Source: Haemonchus contortus
Lineage: Eukaryota > Nematoda > Chromadorea > Rhabditida > Trichostrongylidae
Length of the DNA: 64,000 nucleotides
Assembly (NCBI GenBank): GCA_000469685.2
Contig: LS997563.1
Location: 3,049,281 to 3,113,280, forward strand
Direction: 5' to 3'
The notes beneath the pieces were generated by a model. The model ran no database searches. It worked only from the letters and a program-made list of their open reading frames with translations, and was not told the DNA's origin. A program made the position numbers and the translations under genes. Shown here piece after piece: positions 24,989 through 36,576 of the stretch. Position 1 is the stretch's first letter, and each line of letters opens with the position of its first letter.

Positions 24989-27135
24989 TAAACGTGGGCT
25001 ACTGAACAATGCCAATTTATCAAAATGCTGCTCTCTGTGAGGCATATAATGCCTTTTTCAGACCTTAACTTTACAATACATAGTAGTTGCAAACAACCAG
25101 TCAACAATCAGCTACTACATAGAACACATCGAACCCTAGCAAACAAAAGTTGGAAGAAATGGGACACCGCCCTTCTCCTGGGGCGACGGAGTGTTGTCAT
25201 TCAGTCGGTCTCAGGAGGTCGCGCATCCCCTCCTTTGCTTTGATTTCCGGCTGGACACGGTATATTTCCCGTGCTTCCATGATTTCCTGTCCAGATGGCG
25301 TACCAAATATCTATGCAGAACAGAGCTTCGTCTTTTGTATTGAGATTAACGAAGACGTTCCTCCGCTTTGAAGGCCGGAATTTTGATTTCAATCTCAAAT
25401 GCTAAGGTGACTCAATTTCTGAGCGATCTTTCTTTTTGTTTTGCAATATTTTTCCCTTGAGAAGTGTTTGAGAAGCTCAAGAGCTTCCACCCTCTCGCTC
25501 GCCAACATGACCTTCAAGAATGCCATAAGTGAACTAGAAGTTGTAGCCTATTCAATACTCGTCGGCCTGACGAAAGGTAACAGATAAGGTTTGACTATCC
25601 GTACTGAAAAAATAGAATATTCTTGACAGTTTCGCACTTTTAAGGATCCTTTTGAATCTGGTACGACTGTCGGTCGTCCACCGGTTTTCTTCGAGTGACC
25701 TTCTCAATCATTATCGGGTAGTCGCGCGACGACAACTTGATTTTTGACATCAAATGATGTTGGAATCTCAATTTTTACTTACATTGCCGGCTTGAGATAT
25801 ATCCTTTAAATTACCTTACTATGTGGCTAGGCTATCGATCTGCCTCCGAACTTGTCTGAGTTTCCTTCTCGGTGTCCTTGTCCATCTCGCAGCACACCGC
25901 GGTGGAAAGTGGATTAGTGGCAAAATGGAATAAAAATTCAGCGGTATTGCACAGACGTAAGAGAAAAAACGAGATCGGCGGACTTCCAGGGGGTCCAGGG
26001 AGGTGTTACATGGGTGCACAATTTGGACCCTAAAAGCATAAATGCGGTTAATTAAAATCATCTAGCAGATAAGTTCTTGAAGACATTATTTTTATGTGAT
26101 TTGCTTACCATTTTCATCCGTATTCTTTTTCCCAAAGTATCATTTCACGATATCTTTGGCAACTGCGTCATGTCATGACATTTCCGGCCGTTGCACCATG
26201 TTGTGAGGGCATCACTCCTCAGATGTGAAGGAAGGTTATTCCAAGAGCAATGACACACGTTACGAGCTTTCGACTCCACATGCGACAAAGATACACGAAC
26301 GTCTACGACTTGGAGATTGAAGTAATTGAGGGTCCTTTCTTTGATATATTGACTTTGAGGGACTTTACCTTGAGATCTCTCCCGAACGGGTCCCCCGCTC
26401 GCGAGGAACATCCGCCTATTCTCCATGAAGCTGGCAGCATGGTTTTCAACCCTGCCAGCCTTTGGAATGCCGCCAACAGAAGGTGGCGGATCGAATCGAT
26501 GGACAGTCACATCACGCAGAAGATGGTTGCTCCGGTAGAGGTCCATGAGAGACGCACTCCCCGTCAGGGCCCCGCTATCGCCTACGGGCTGCTTAAGTAC
26601 CCAAAGAGGCGCGGGGCGGGGTAGGAGAAGGAACGGAGTTCACGAATCGTCGAGGGAGAATCACTCTTTATCATCTTCCAAGCATTATGACTCACTACCA
26701 GCGACTGGAGAATTATATTCTTTTTCTCCCACTTCCGGAGAATGATATCCTTTCCATCCTTATGTAACATTCTGGAACACTACATATTTTGGGGAGTATT
26801 CTCATTGCTAGTGAAAGATCTGCCTCAAGCGAATTTGCATCGTGAGAATACTTCAGCTCATTCAACCACAATATCTCGATCATTTATGCGGAATCATTAT
26901 AACATGTTCCATCACTTTCCTACTTTGACGAAATAGCACTCAGAAGAATGAGGGTCCAAAAGTGATACTCTTGAATTCAGACACGTTTCATAAAATGCCA
27001 TCAAAATGATGGCATCGCAATCAACATTGCCTCCGTTAATGGATTTCCATTAGTGTAGAACACTTTCCTTATTGAAAGCTATGCATATTTTAAACTCTAA
27101 AAGTTTTCAAACCTGTTCAAACTCCACTGTAAACC

Positions 27136-30100
27136 ATGCAAGGTCTACTTTTCGCTTTCATTCTGTTTATTCCGTTATCAGTTGTAGAAACTGAAGGAGG
27201 TAGGCACAGAATTGCACACTTTGTTGCGGCTCCTATTTTTCACATTTTCTATTTGTTACCTAATCAAAAATGTAATTTTAAGACGTCCCAATACAATTAT
27301 TGTTCTCTGTCAAGGTTCTACTCAAGGAACAAATGAAAATGTGAAAAAGCCTATGTCTGCCAACGAAACAACACTTGGACACCCAGAGCAAACCAAAGGT
27401 ACATAAAACATTAATTTTCTGATGCTAATCCTTATTACTGTTTTTCAAGGTTCCAACCAAAAACCTGATGAAAAGAAATTCCGCCTCGGTCTAGTGGCGG
27501 AATCAGTTCTAGTTACGAGAACAAGGGTATATACAGAAGCAATAGCACATCCTACTTATATATTCGGCTATGTGTGCCTGTTGGTGTGTTTGTTTGTGTG
27601 TGTATATGTGTGTGTCTGACCGGAATACCAGGACGGGAACACTTATGGTGAGTGGCAGGACCGGACTCCGCCCACAAGGGGAGTGGGGGTTTGCGAAAAA
27701 AGTGACAGTTTAGCCCGAGAGCGTTCAAAGTATTCCTAGGTACGCTTCTTTAGCCCATCTGTCTTTTTTTCTCTGTATAATCACCTTTGTGATATTATAC
27801 GATATTCTATCCGGACACAGCGAGGATGGCCTACGGAAAAAATCGCTTCTAATTCGGAGCTAATACTGGTGGTGTAGAGCTTTCAAAGATAGAGGAGAAT
27901 CCGAAGTGTTATTTACGCATGAAAATTTTTCACAAGAAGGAGGAGCGCCCTGCGAAGCTGGGCGATATCATAAGAAGGAGGGAAGCCCAGCGTTAGCCTG
28001 GCGGCCCGACTGGTAAAACTATCACTGTGCATATATATTTGTTGTTCTCTTCTAAGGTTCTACTCAAGGAACAAATGAAAATGTGACAAAGCCTATGTCT
28101 ACCAGCGAAACAACATCTGGACACCCGGAGGAAACTACAGGTACATAAAACATCAATTCTCTAATGCTGTTCCTCATTACTATTTTGCAAGGTTCCAACC
28201 AAAAACCTGATGAAAAAGGAACTCCGCCTCGGTCTAGAGGCGGAACCAGCTGTGGATACGAGAGCAAGGGTATATACAAAAGCTATAGCACATAAACCTA
28301 CATATGATTCTGCGACATGTCAATATTTATTGTTATCTTTCAAGGTACTACTCAGGGAACAAACGAAAATGCGATTTCGCCTATATCTCCTATCGGAAAA
28401 CTCCTGGATACCCAGAGGAAACTAAAGGTACAAAAACATCAATGGTTTAATGCTGTTTCTTAATAACATTTTTCAAGGTTCTAGTCAGCTCGATGAAAAA
28501 GGAATTCTGCCTCGGCTTCCTGCCGCAACCACCCCATTACACGAGAGCAAGGGTATACACAAAAGCAATAGCACATAAAACTCTAATTCTGCGAATATAT
28601 TTGTTGTTCTCCTTTGAGGTTCTACTCAAGGAACAAATGAAAATGCGATTTCGCCTATGTCTCCCAGCGAAACTACACTTGGATACCCGATGGAAAGCAA
28701 AGGTACATGAAACATCATTTCCAAGTAATTAGAAAAAGTAGTAAGAAGGGAGGGGGCATCGCTTTCATCCAAAACGGAGGGTGAGAGTGCATAGGAGGGG
28801 TAGCGGTCCGACCTGTACTTAGAAACGGTTCTAGGCGAAAGAATATGGTCCAAAGCTAAGCCTCAGAAGGACAGAAGCGAAAGGGTAGGGGGTGAAAAGA
28901 TCACCTCCTACAAAAAACTGGGATGAGGTATGAGTTACATATATGCAACCAGTCGGATCGCCCGGCTCACGCCAGGCTCTCCACCTTCTTGTGTGAAACA
29001 CCCTGTCCCGAGAAATGTCGCACTGAAGAATTTTTTTTTCAAAGTTTAGAGTTTTTAAGCTTTTTCGCTGTTCAGCTGATGATAGTATGAAACTGAAACA
29101 GAACTCGAAATCCTTCTTTGACCCAACAGAAATCGAAAGTTACTCTTCTCCTTTGATAAAATTACAGTAAGAAAACTTTCCACTCCTTTTTTGAAACAAA
29201 TGACAGTTTCCTGTACACGAAATTTGACACAGGGCTAAAGGGCAGTGCAAATGGTAGTCAGTAAAAGTCGACGCTTACGCCTTTGATTGGATGTCTCGGA
29301 TTTTTGCCCTCTTTCTTAGTAATAATTGACCTTAAAAAATTGTTAGACAATCAATGATGATGCTGTGGAGATGTTCTGAGTGATGATAGCACCGTTATCA
29401 GATGTTATTTATGAAAGAACCCTTCTCTTTACGGAGGTATCATTAATTGAGAATTCCAGATAACAGGCGGTCGATTAAGTTTCGTCGCAAATGACATCGA
29501 GCAAAGAGGCTCCCAAATTTCAACGCTCTATGCCCACGTAAACAGGAGTTATGAATTTGCGGCCTAAATTTTTATTACTCACGCCCCGCCCCCTGTGCAT
29601 GGGGTCCGGTCCCGCCACCCACCACAAGTGCTCTCATCCTGCCCCCACCCCGTATTCCTACCAAGATTGGAAGCTCTCGGTCCACGGGGACAGGATTTAT
29701 GAATTTCTTGTCGGACACACACACCGCCACACACAAACACACCGTCAAACCAACAGGCACATTTAGCGAATTATACAATAGTAGGATGTTTGTGACTCCT
29801 CAAGGTGTTGTGTTTTCTCTACATTCAGATATCACTTGCAACGAAATTCTCTACATTCAGATATCACTTGCAACGAAACTAATCCCAAAATATGTAATTT
29901 GGCAGGAGGGGTCATGGACTTTTGATTGATTGATTTATCAGGTTGGTCAGTAGAAGAGGTTTTATCAGGTTGTGCCAATGAAGCTAACAAAGAAATGAAC
30001 TAACCGTCAACAGCGCTAAGATCCTGAGATCCTGTGCAGATGATATTTGTCTTCATAAAAGGAAGCTCAGCAGAAACATAACCAATTGAACACAATATAT

Positions 30101-31370
30101 AGTGTCCCTTACGTTCGTCCAATAACCTACCCACCAACTTACTGTTTCATATACATAACAATATACATAAGGAAGGAAATGTGGGATGAGCTCGAAGTCA
30201 CAATATCAAAGCATTCGCTTCTTCAAGCACTCCATGCACCTACCCACCAATTCACTGCTTCATATACATAAAGATGGAAGTGAAGAATAGAACTAGGTTT
30301 TCCATATCACCACCTTTATCGTAATCATAAATTTTTCGGAAGGACAGACATACAAACAGACACACCAAAGTTACTGCTTTATGAATAAGAGGATTGACTG
30401 ACCCACTTCGTGACTCCTTCCCGCCCAGAGCAGAGCTCAAAACTGTCTGTTCTCGGCTAAGAAACGCTAAAGAGCATAATTATGGGCTATGTTGAAGTTT
30501 TGTCGAAAAAAATCGGATTTCTTCCAACTACATTATCACCTTCGCTTTTTGTAAAGGCAAAATTAGCGCGATGCCAGTACAATTTGAAATCACAACTTTG
30601 AAGTGCCCACTTCACTCCACATCACTCACTTCATTCCGCAGTACTTTCTCTATCCTACTGACCTACCCACCAAGTAACTGCTTTATGTATAAAAAGGATC
30701 TGTAGAATAGAACTGATTTCCATATCACTACCTTTATCGTAATCATAAAGTTTTGGGGAAGGATACACGGACAAACCCACATACCGGCGTACAAACATAC
30801 TGACAAACCGAAACACCAAGTTATTGCTTTTAAAGTAAGAGGGATTCTTCAAGGTTCTAGTCAAAAACCTGATGAAAAAGGAGTTCCGCCGCGATCTCCT
30901 GGCGGAACCAGCTCTAGATACTAGACCAATTGTATATACAAAAGCAATAGCACATAAAACTATAATTCTGCGGTATGCAAATATATTTATTGCTCTCTTT
31001 CGAGGTTCTACTCAAGAAGGAAGTGAAAATGCGATTTTGCCTACGCCTCCCAGCAAAACAACGCCTGGATACCCGCAGGAAAGAAAAGGTACATGAGACA
31101 CTAATTCCCTGATGCTGTTTCTCATTAATATTTTCAAGGTTCTAGTCAAAAACCTGATGAAATAGGAATTCCGCCTCGGTCTTCTGGTGGAATCAACTCT
31201 AGAGACGAGAACAAGGATATGCATAAAAGTAATAGCACCTAGAGCTCTAGTTCTGCGAATATAATGTTGTTCTTTTTTAAGGTTCTACTCAAGGAAAAGA
31301 TGAATATAAAGGAGACAAAATTGAAATTTCAATAGATCTTGGAAAGATTTTTAGATCGCTGTTTGGATAG
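27136..31370 (+). CDS. Unrecognised secreted-protein locus with alternating A/B symmetric exons
   Basis: Exon 0 (27136-27199) encodes a signal peptide (MQGLLFAFILFIPLSVVETEG) and ends in phase 1. Eleven similar exons follow in strict alternation, all between GT/AG-type sites in phase 1. A type: 27315-27398, 28057-28140, 28345-28427, 28619-28702, 31005-31088 and terminal 31282-31370. B type: 27450-27526, 28192-28269, 28478-28552, 30854-30931, 31139-31216. A modules look like STQGTNENV...ETTxGHPEETTG; B modules like SNQKPDEKGTPPR...GGTS. Both are rich in S/T/P/G/E and lack cysteine. The last exon ends DLGKIFRSLFG and TAG; AATAAA follows at 31411. Four exons are damaged: B1 (77 nt) and A3 (83 nt) each lost one base, B4 has an in-frame TAG, and B5 lost its GT donor. 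Using only intact exons gives an open frame of 213 aa. I do not recognise the family. It may be expressed by exon skipping or may be decaying. Confidence 0.65.
27575..27720 (-). repeat. G/C-rich repeat ending in a TG/CA microsatellite, reverse copy
   Basis: A TG-rich tract (27581-27617) is followed by a segment with GACCGGACTCCGCCCACAAG. It is the reverse of the unit at 29570-29790. It lies in the expanded 530-nt intron between exons B1 and A2 of the alternating-exon gene. Confidence 0.55.
27890..28020. repeat. Shared insertion block, inverse of 28940-29010
   Basis: TTTTTCACAAGAAGGAGGAG and GTTAGCCTGGCGGCCCGACT correspond, in reverse, to 28940-29010 (ACCAGTCGGATCGCCCGGCT and CTTCTTGTGTGAAAC). 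One element therefore inserted in opposite orientations into two introns of the same gene. Confidence 0.45.
29570..29790 (+). repeat. G/C-rich repeat ending in a CA microsatellite
   Basis: Contains CACGCCCCGCCCCCTGTGCA and TATGAATTTCTTGTCGGACA, then a CA-rich tract and ACCAACAGGCACATTTAGCG. It lies in the 2.15-kb intron between exons A4 and B4 of the alternating-exon gene. Confidence 0.6.
29817..29880. repeat. Exact-looking 32-bp tandem duplication
   Basis: Two adjacent copies of a 32-bp unit starting CTCTACATTCAGATATCACT differ at one base (AATT versus AACT at the end). It lies in the A4-B4 intron of the alternating-exon gene. Confidence 0.8.
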
Positions 31371-31410
31371 CTTCAATTGATCTTGTATGAAACCTGCAAC
31401 CAAGATGATG

Positions 31411-31416
31411 AATAAA
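31411..31416 (+). terminator. AATAAA polyadenylation signal of the alternating-exon gene
   Basis: A canonical hexamer lies 41 nt after the TAG of the terminal A-type exon, a plausible distance for a short nematode 3' UTR. It supports 31282-31370 being the real last exon. Confidence 0.55.
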
Positions 31417-32255
31417 CTCTTATTCAATTTACCTTTCCGCTTTATCACCTCCTTCAGTGTCTGAAAACTCAAAGGTAATCGCTATCCATCTCTCATTCAA
31501 CAATGAAAACTCCAAGGAACAGTTCCCTAGACCCAGTGTTTCTTAATAGGCATGATAATCACAAACCTTTTTCACTTAATCACAGACAATTTTCACCCAC
31601 ACAGAAACAACCACTGAACTGGCTCAAAGGGGCTCAGGGCTGACTTTAGATGATATGACTTATCCCTTTTGCCGTGATACCGGGACAAACAAAATCTCAG
31701 AGGTTAGAAAAAGACGGGAGTTCTCTAGCTATGACTGAGCACTCCTTCCTTTTCATTTTTGGGGACCTGGCGCTGATGAAGAATGCTTCAAGTGTCTTCC
31801 TTGCCAGAATGGGGGGGGGGGGGGTTCTCGCGACAGGACAGGCTATTAACTGTAATTCCGAACACCGCACCTTCATGGGACTCTATACGTTGAGCAGAAG
31901 GGTCTCCAGCCTCATTCGATGCAAGCCCTGCAGGTGTCCTTTGACTCAAGCGCACGCGGATCATCCAGTCTTCTCCCAATATAATCATCCTCACATAGAT
32001 TGCGTGTGATCAGGTAGATCAGGCCTGGGGTCATGCACCACCCTCCTGTCCGGTAGGGCAGATCAGGCAATTGGGAGTCAGGCAAACTCGATCGTAGCAG
32101 CGGTTTCGAACCGGTGGCTTCCCCGAGTTTCCGGTGGGTTCCTGTCCATTCGTACCATTTTCTTCAGGCTACACCTGTGCAACGCCATCTTATTTTACGA
32201 ATTATTTCCTTTTTCTCTGAACTGATACTTAGATACTTAGACGACCCGTCCATCA

Positions 32256-32481
32256 GCACAGCGATTGGCCTTGCGCGGGTCCAACTTCTTTTCCATTGTT
32301 CTCGATCTTGAGCTCTGGTTGTCCGGTGCGTAGCCACCCTGAAAGGCTGCGGATCATAGACGTTGTTTCGATAAGCTAGAGAATCTGCCCATCGTAAAGA
32401 AGGACGGCCGTGCGGCCGCTTCTTCTCTCGCGGGTACCATCGTATAGTGGCCGAGTTCCATCGTCCATCTTCTCTTCTCAT
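32256..32481 (-). mobile_element. RTE-type LINE fragment, C-terminal end of the ORF
   Basis: The minus frame reads MRREDGRWNSATIRWYPREK, KRPHGRPSLRWADSL and AQDREQWKRSWTRARP. This is the familiar basic W-Y-P-R...RP.GRP..RW.D tail of RTE-type non-LTR retrotransposon proteins. Only this end is present; the reverse transcriptase core is not seen next to it. Confidence 0.7.
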
Positions 32482-32664
32482 TAGGTGTAATCTAAGACAA
32501 AGTAATGCGAAACCAATTCCTAACATGAGGAACGACTTAAGTGGAGAGTTAGCAAGAGTTCTCAAGGCTGGATGGGCAGCATTTACCTCCATAAGAAGCG
32601 TACTAGAGGACACAAGGGACTGAAATCTTCGAGCAGACTTATTTATTTATTTATTTAATTCAAC

Positions 32665-32865
32665 GGTGTTGCCTGCCTTTAGCTACGCGGGAGAAACCTG
32701 GGCTTTACGAAATCACTAGAAAGACATTTAATGTCCACCCAGGCTTCGACTGAGCGTCGTCTTTCGGGTCTAACGCTGAGTCGGCAACGAGAGCTGGAAC
32801 TTCATAGTTCCGACGTCAGAGCAATGTCGAAAGTCAAAGACGTTCTAGAAGACGTTCTCTGAACT
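32665..32865 (+). mobile_element. Second RTE-type LINE fragment, opposite orientation
   Basis: The + frame reads GETWALRNH with a stop, then TQASTERRLSGLTLSRQREL and ELHSSDVRAMSKVKDV. These match the Y-x-SETW...ALERRLVGITL...R-MSKV-D stretch just upstream of the C-terminal tail in RTE proteins. It is interrupted by stops and faces the minus-strand fragment, so the two are separate or rearranged copies. Confidence 0.6.
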
Positions 32866-33174
32866 GAATACGTCACAGTTTATATAACACCACTCGGGCT
32901 GCCTGGCTTTCCTCCATCTCATGATAGAGTTGTAATAATCATCAAACGGATTGTTCCTTCTTTGAAACATACGATACTTTTCAGAAAACAAAACTTGCGA
33001 GAGGGCTGACAGAGTTTTCAAGTGGTATTCAGTATGTGCCGACGCCTACGCCCACATTTGGAAGTCTCGACCTGCTGCAGTTCTTCTTGAAAATAATGAC
33101 CCATTGAATGTTCGACTGCGCCATCTCCTGTACTCCTACCGAATTTTAGCGCTCTAGGCACTATTTAACATTTT

Positions 33175-33520
33175 CTGCCACGCCCCGTCCCCTGTGGACG
33201 GAGCTTAGTCATGCCACCTGAAATCAGAGCTCACGTCCCGCCGCCTGAACCCCCTACAAATTTGAATTCTCTAGGTCCAGAGGCATCAGAATTATAAATT
33301 TCCGCTCTAACACTTGTTTCGCACGAACCCCGCCCACTGTGGGCGGACTCCGGTCTTGTCACGCACCGCAAGTGTTCCCATCCTGCTGCCTGTACCCCCA
33401 CCAAATTTGAACTTTTAGGTCCACAGGAATCGGGATTATGAATTTCTTGTCAAATATACACACACAAACAGACAGACATACAAACCAATAGACACACTTA
33501 GCGCGTTACACATAGTAGGA
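33175..33520 (+). repeat. G/C-rich repeat with CA tail, a partial unit followed by a fuller unit
   Basis: Two head-to-tail units start near 33180 (CGCCCCGTCCCCTGTGGACG) and 33328 (CCCCGCCCACTGTGGGCGGA). The second ends with TATGAATTTCTTGTCAAATA, a CA tract and ACCAATAGACACACTTAGCG, matching 29570-29790. Confidence 0.6.
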
Positions 33521-34129
33521 AACTTCTTTTTTCATATTTATCTGTTTGAAGTGAAAGATGTGACAATTTCTTTGTAAAGAAGCTCTTTCCAATAACATTG
33601 ACGATGCATAGGAAGTCCTCGGTCATTCTCCACAAAATGGCGGCTCAACGGTTGCAGGCAGCTGAAAATGAATGAAAAACTTCAAGTCCGAGTAACAATA
33701 TTGAAAAGACCACAAGCTTACTGAACTGCGGACAAAACATCTACGCTCGCTAATTTCGAACTCATTCTTTCAAGTGTTGGGTAACGTGGTTCTCATATTT
33801 TACCGTATGAGGACCCCTGTTCAGGTTCATCATATCAATGGTAATGAGTAAAATCAAAAGCCTGAAGCTTTACGGTTCGACGCCTTTATCGGCCTATGAT
33901 AAATGGGAATGCTGATAAGCCAATATCACCAAAATGCCTTAAAAAGAGGAGAAGCGAACGGGGAATTGGCAGCGTCATAATGCCGTCCTCAAGCAACTCA
34001 AGAAGTAATCGAAAGCGAGGCTAGCTAAGCGCCTTATCCATACTTGCTGACCTTGAGAGAATGTTGAATCGCTTGACGAAAAACTAACAACAAAAAAAAA
34101 ACAAACAAAAACAATTCATTTGAAAACAC

Positions 34130-36576
34130 TGACATCGTGCACTGGAAGCAAGTTCTATGATGAACCGCATCCGCAGCTTCCACGTATTTCACATCGATGC
34201 CATCAAAGCAGCCTAAACCACAGCCGAACCAATGTATTAGGCTGCTTATAGTGTAAGAGTCTCTATCATGGCGTTCAGAAGGGTCCAAAATATAAATTCC
34301 GAACTCCTAAATTGCCTCACCTGCACACCGTGGATTCCTGCCGTTTAGGTAGCAGTGACGACACACTATAAAACCTTCTCTTTCTTCAAATTTCTCTTCT
34401 TCTTGAATCCGGCAGCCGCACTCATCACAAAGCAGATGGTTTACATGCCACAACTGTGAAAAAAAAGAGTCGTTCTCGTATTTGAATGTTCCTAACATAA
34501 CAGTTTTTCGCAGAAGTCTGTGCTCAACATCTTTAATATCTTCCCGGTCCTATGCGTAAGGGCTACAAGTGAAGATAGCAACTTATTCGTAATGGCAGCG
34601 CATATTTTCTTATTAAGTAACATAGTTAACGAGTTCGTTTATTTGATGAGGGGAATCTCTCTTGGATCTCGTCACTCACTATACCGACCAACCATCCACT
34701 AGACAGCTCATACCAGCTGAAGGTGGAGCAAGCTCAGATGTGATGAGGTTCAGCCTCGGATGGGACTGGAACCCGGGTCCTGGACTCTTAGAGCATAATA
34801 TGGGATTCTTAAGGCAAGCGAACTTAATCCCTAACACTTCTTGCATTGGCGTCGAGGTCTTTACATTTTAAGTGCGATGAAAAGATGTGTTACAGGAAAG
34901 GAACTACCGCTCCCGTTACGACTTTCGTATTATCACTGGCACTTGACACTTTGGAGTTGCTAGCTGTCACACGGGATCATAAGTAAAGGATGTGATAGTT
35001 TCAACAATCAACTCTGACCAATGTAAAAGAGGCGGAATTCTCAGCAATCTGCTTTGAAACGACACTTGCAGAAGATGACACTATGGAACCATTGACGAAC
35101 GGTGGTCTTATTGACAAATCCTATCAACAATACCGAGGGGCGGGGGTAAGAGTCAGTGGCAGTAGGAATTTGCCATGTCCCCAAGATTGAGCTACGACTA
35201 TGTACTTGCACGAATGCCTAGGAAAATGAAAACGTTGAACCGTCAGTGAATGACTGTTGTTCTTGAAGATTGAAAGCAACGGAATGGGCCTGTATCATTA
35301 TGTGTCGGACAAATCGGGCAATGATTATCACCTGAAGTCGTTAGCTCACCTGATTGGGAAGACTTAAACTGAGCGATCGAAAATCTTCAGTCATACCAAG
35401 TGAGATGATGACCAGGTATTACCAAGATTTTAAGCTTCGTCTCAGACAAAATTAGTGTCGCGCTGAGTCTTAAAAATTGGAGTAGCTCAAATTAGATAAC
35501 TCGGGAACCGACACGAGTTATCTAAATTGAGCTACTCCAATTGTTGCCACCTCGGACCAACAGGGTCCCATTTCTCTACCGGTACCAACCTCACCTATAA
35601 ACAGTGAAGTTTTGACTCAAATACCAGCAGACACCCACTAAAAGTAGTGAAAGTATGCGTTTGAATACCATTACAGATTCTAGCAATGTTTAAACGCGTA
35701 GGCACATCACAACGGCGGATTGTTTTGGTGGTAATAAACTTACCCATTGTTTAATTTGTTTTCTGTCAACATAATAAGCCCAGACCACTTAGATCGGTCC
35801 AAAACAGGTTGTATTCTGTTGTTATCGAATTTTGCGTGCAGTAGCGTATACCAGTGAAAATTGGACTATAACGACATCTCGATCCTGTGAGCTTTTCGGT
35901 AAAGACTGCTCGCATGTCACTGATATGAAGCATATAGCTAACCCATGCAGGTCTTGTGCTGTTAGCGGATTCATCTATTACTTTGCATACCAACCACCAT
36001 GGCCCTGTGAAAGGGTAGGCTATACTTCAAATAAAACCTGTTGATGTACACAAACACAGTGGATCAGCGTGGGAGCCGACTTGTCCGCAGAGGAGTAAAA
36101 AGAGCATTTGAGAAACTCGCAGAAGTCAAGCTACGAGCAACACCAAAACACGGTTTTCAAGTTTTCTTCAAATGCTGGAAGGCCTATCAAACCATCACAC
36201 ATTACCCATTATGAAATGAATGAAGTGGAGATGATTTTAAGTACTTGCATAATCTTATGTGTAATTCACAGCTCATGTCCCAGAAAGGTGGCTAGCGGAG
36301 GCCAACCTCTCTAATTTTACGTGAAAAATCTTTCTTTGAATGTTAGAGTGGGTTTCATCGCTTCAAAACTGCAAGCACCTCCAAATTTGGTCGCAGGGTG
36401 TTAGATGGATTGTGAGATCACCTTTAGCTTACCTGGATTTCTATCTAGAAGGTCGAGATCTTTCGAAGTGGAGTGCACTGAAAGTTGGAACGGTTGAGCA
36501 AACAACTTAATCAACTCACCCTTCCCCTTGCGAAAAGGGCAGGTTCGTGCTCGATTTTCCGTTCACAGTAACCGCA
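34130..36576 (-). CDS. LIM-domain protein, internal part only (three exons)
   Basis: Exons in transcript order: 36520-36576, 34321-34453, 34130-34212. Junction phases agree (0, then 1). The first two give a complete LIM domain: C-GY-C at the start, WHVNHLLCDEC in the middle and C-RH-C at the end, which fits C-x2-C-x17-H-x2-H-x2-C-x2-C-x17-C-x2-C. The second LIM opens with CAGC at the next junction and continues through KYVEAADAVHHRTCFQC. The sixth ligand position then reads Ser (CTMS) rather than Cys if the GTGTTT donor is used. LIM domains are zinc-binding protein-interaction modules of cytoskeletal, adhesion and transcription proteins. Start, end and any further LIMs were not found. A weak open exon at 36938-37076 could lie upstream but does not match in phase. 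Family certain; subfamily unknown. Confidence 0.7.
35475..35542. repeat. Hairpin palindrome (29-bp arms)
   Basis: AATTGGAGTAGCTCAAATTA...ACTCG on the left pairs with CGAGTTATCTAAATTGAGCT...CCAATT on the right around a 10-nt loop. It lies in the large intron of the LIM-domain gene. Confidence 0.85.

Larger units (their letters stand above)
23775..27135. other. Intergenic stretch between the transporter and the alternating-exon gene
   Basis: Holds one MITE-like element and one palindrome. Frames of 124 codons (+) and 133 codons (-) overlap at 26145-26624. Neither has a recognisable motif, so this may be an old element. No exon is supported. Confidence 0.45.

Noticed and set aside
26145..26624. 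Overlapping frames of 133 codons (-) and 124 codons (+)
   Set aside because: These are among the longest frames in the window, but there is no recognisable domain, no splice context and antiparallel overlap. A chance frame or an old repeat is more likely.
36433..36477. Small minus-strand exon-like segment between LIM exons
   Set aside because: It has good splice sites and an open frame, but its phase (1 to 1) does not fit between the phase-0 LIM exons.
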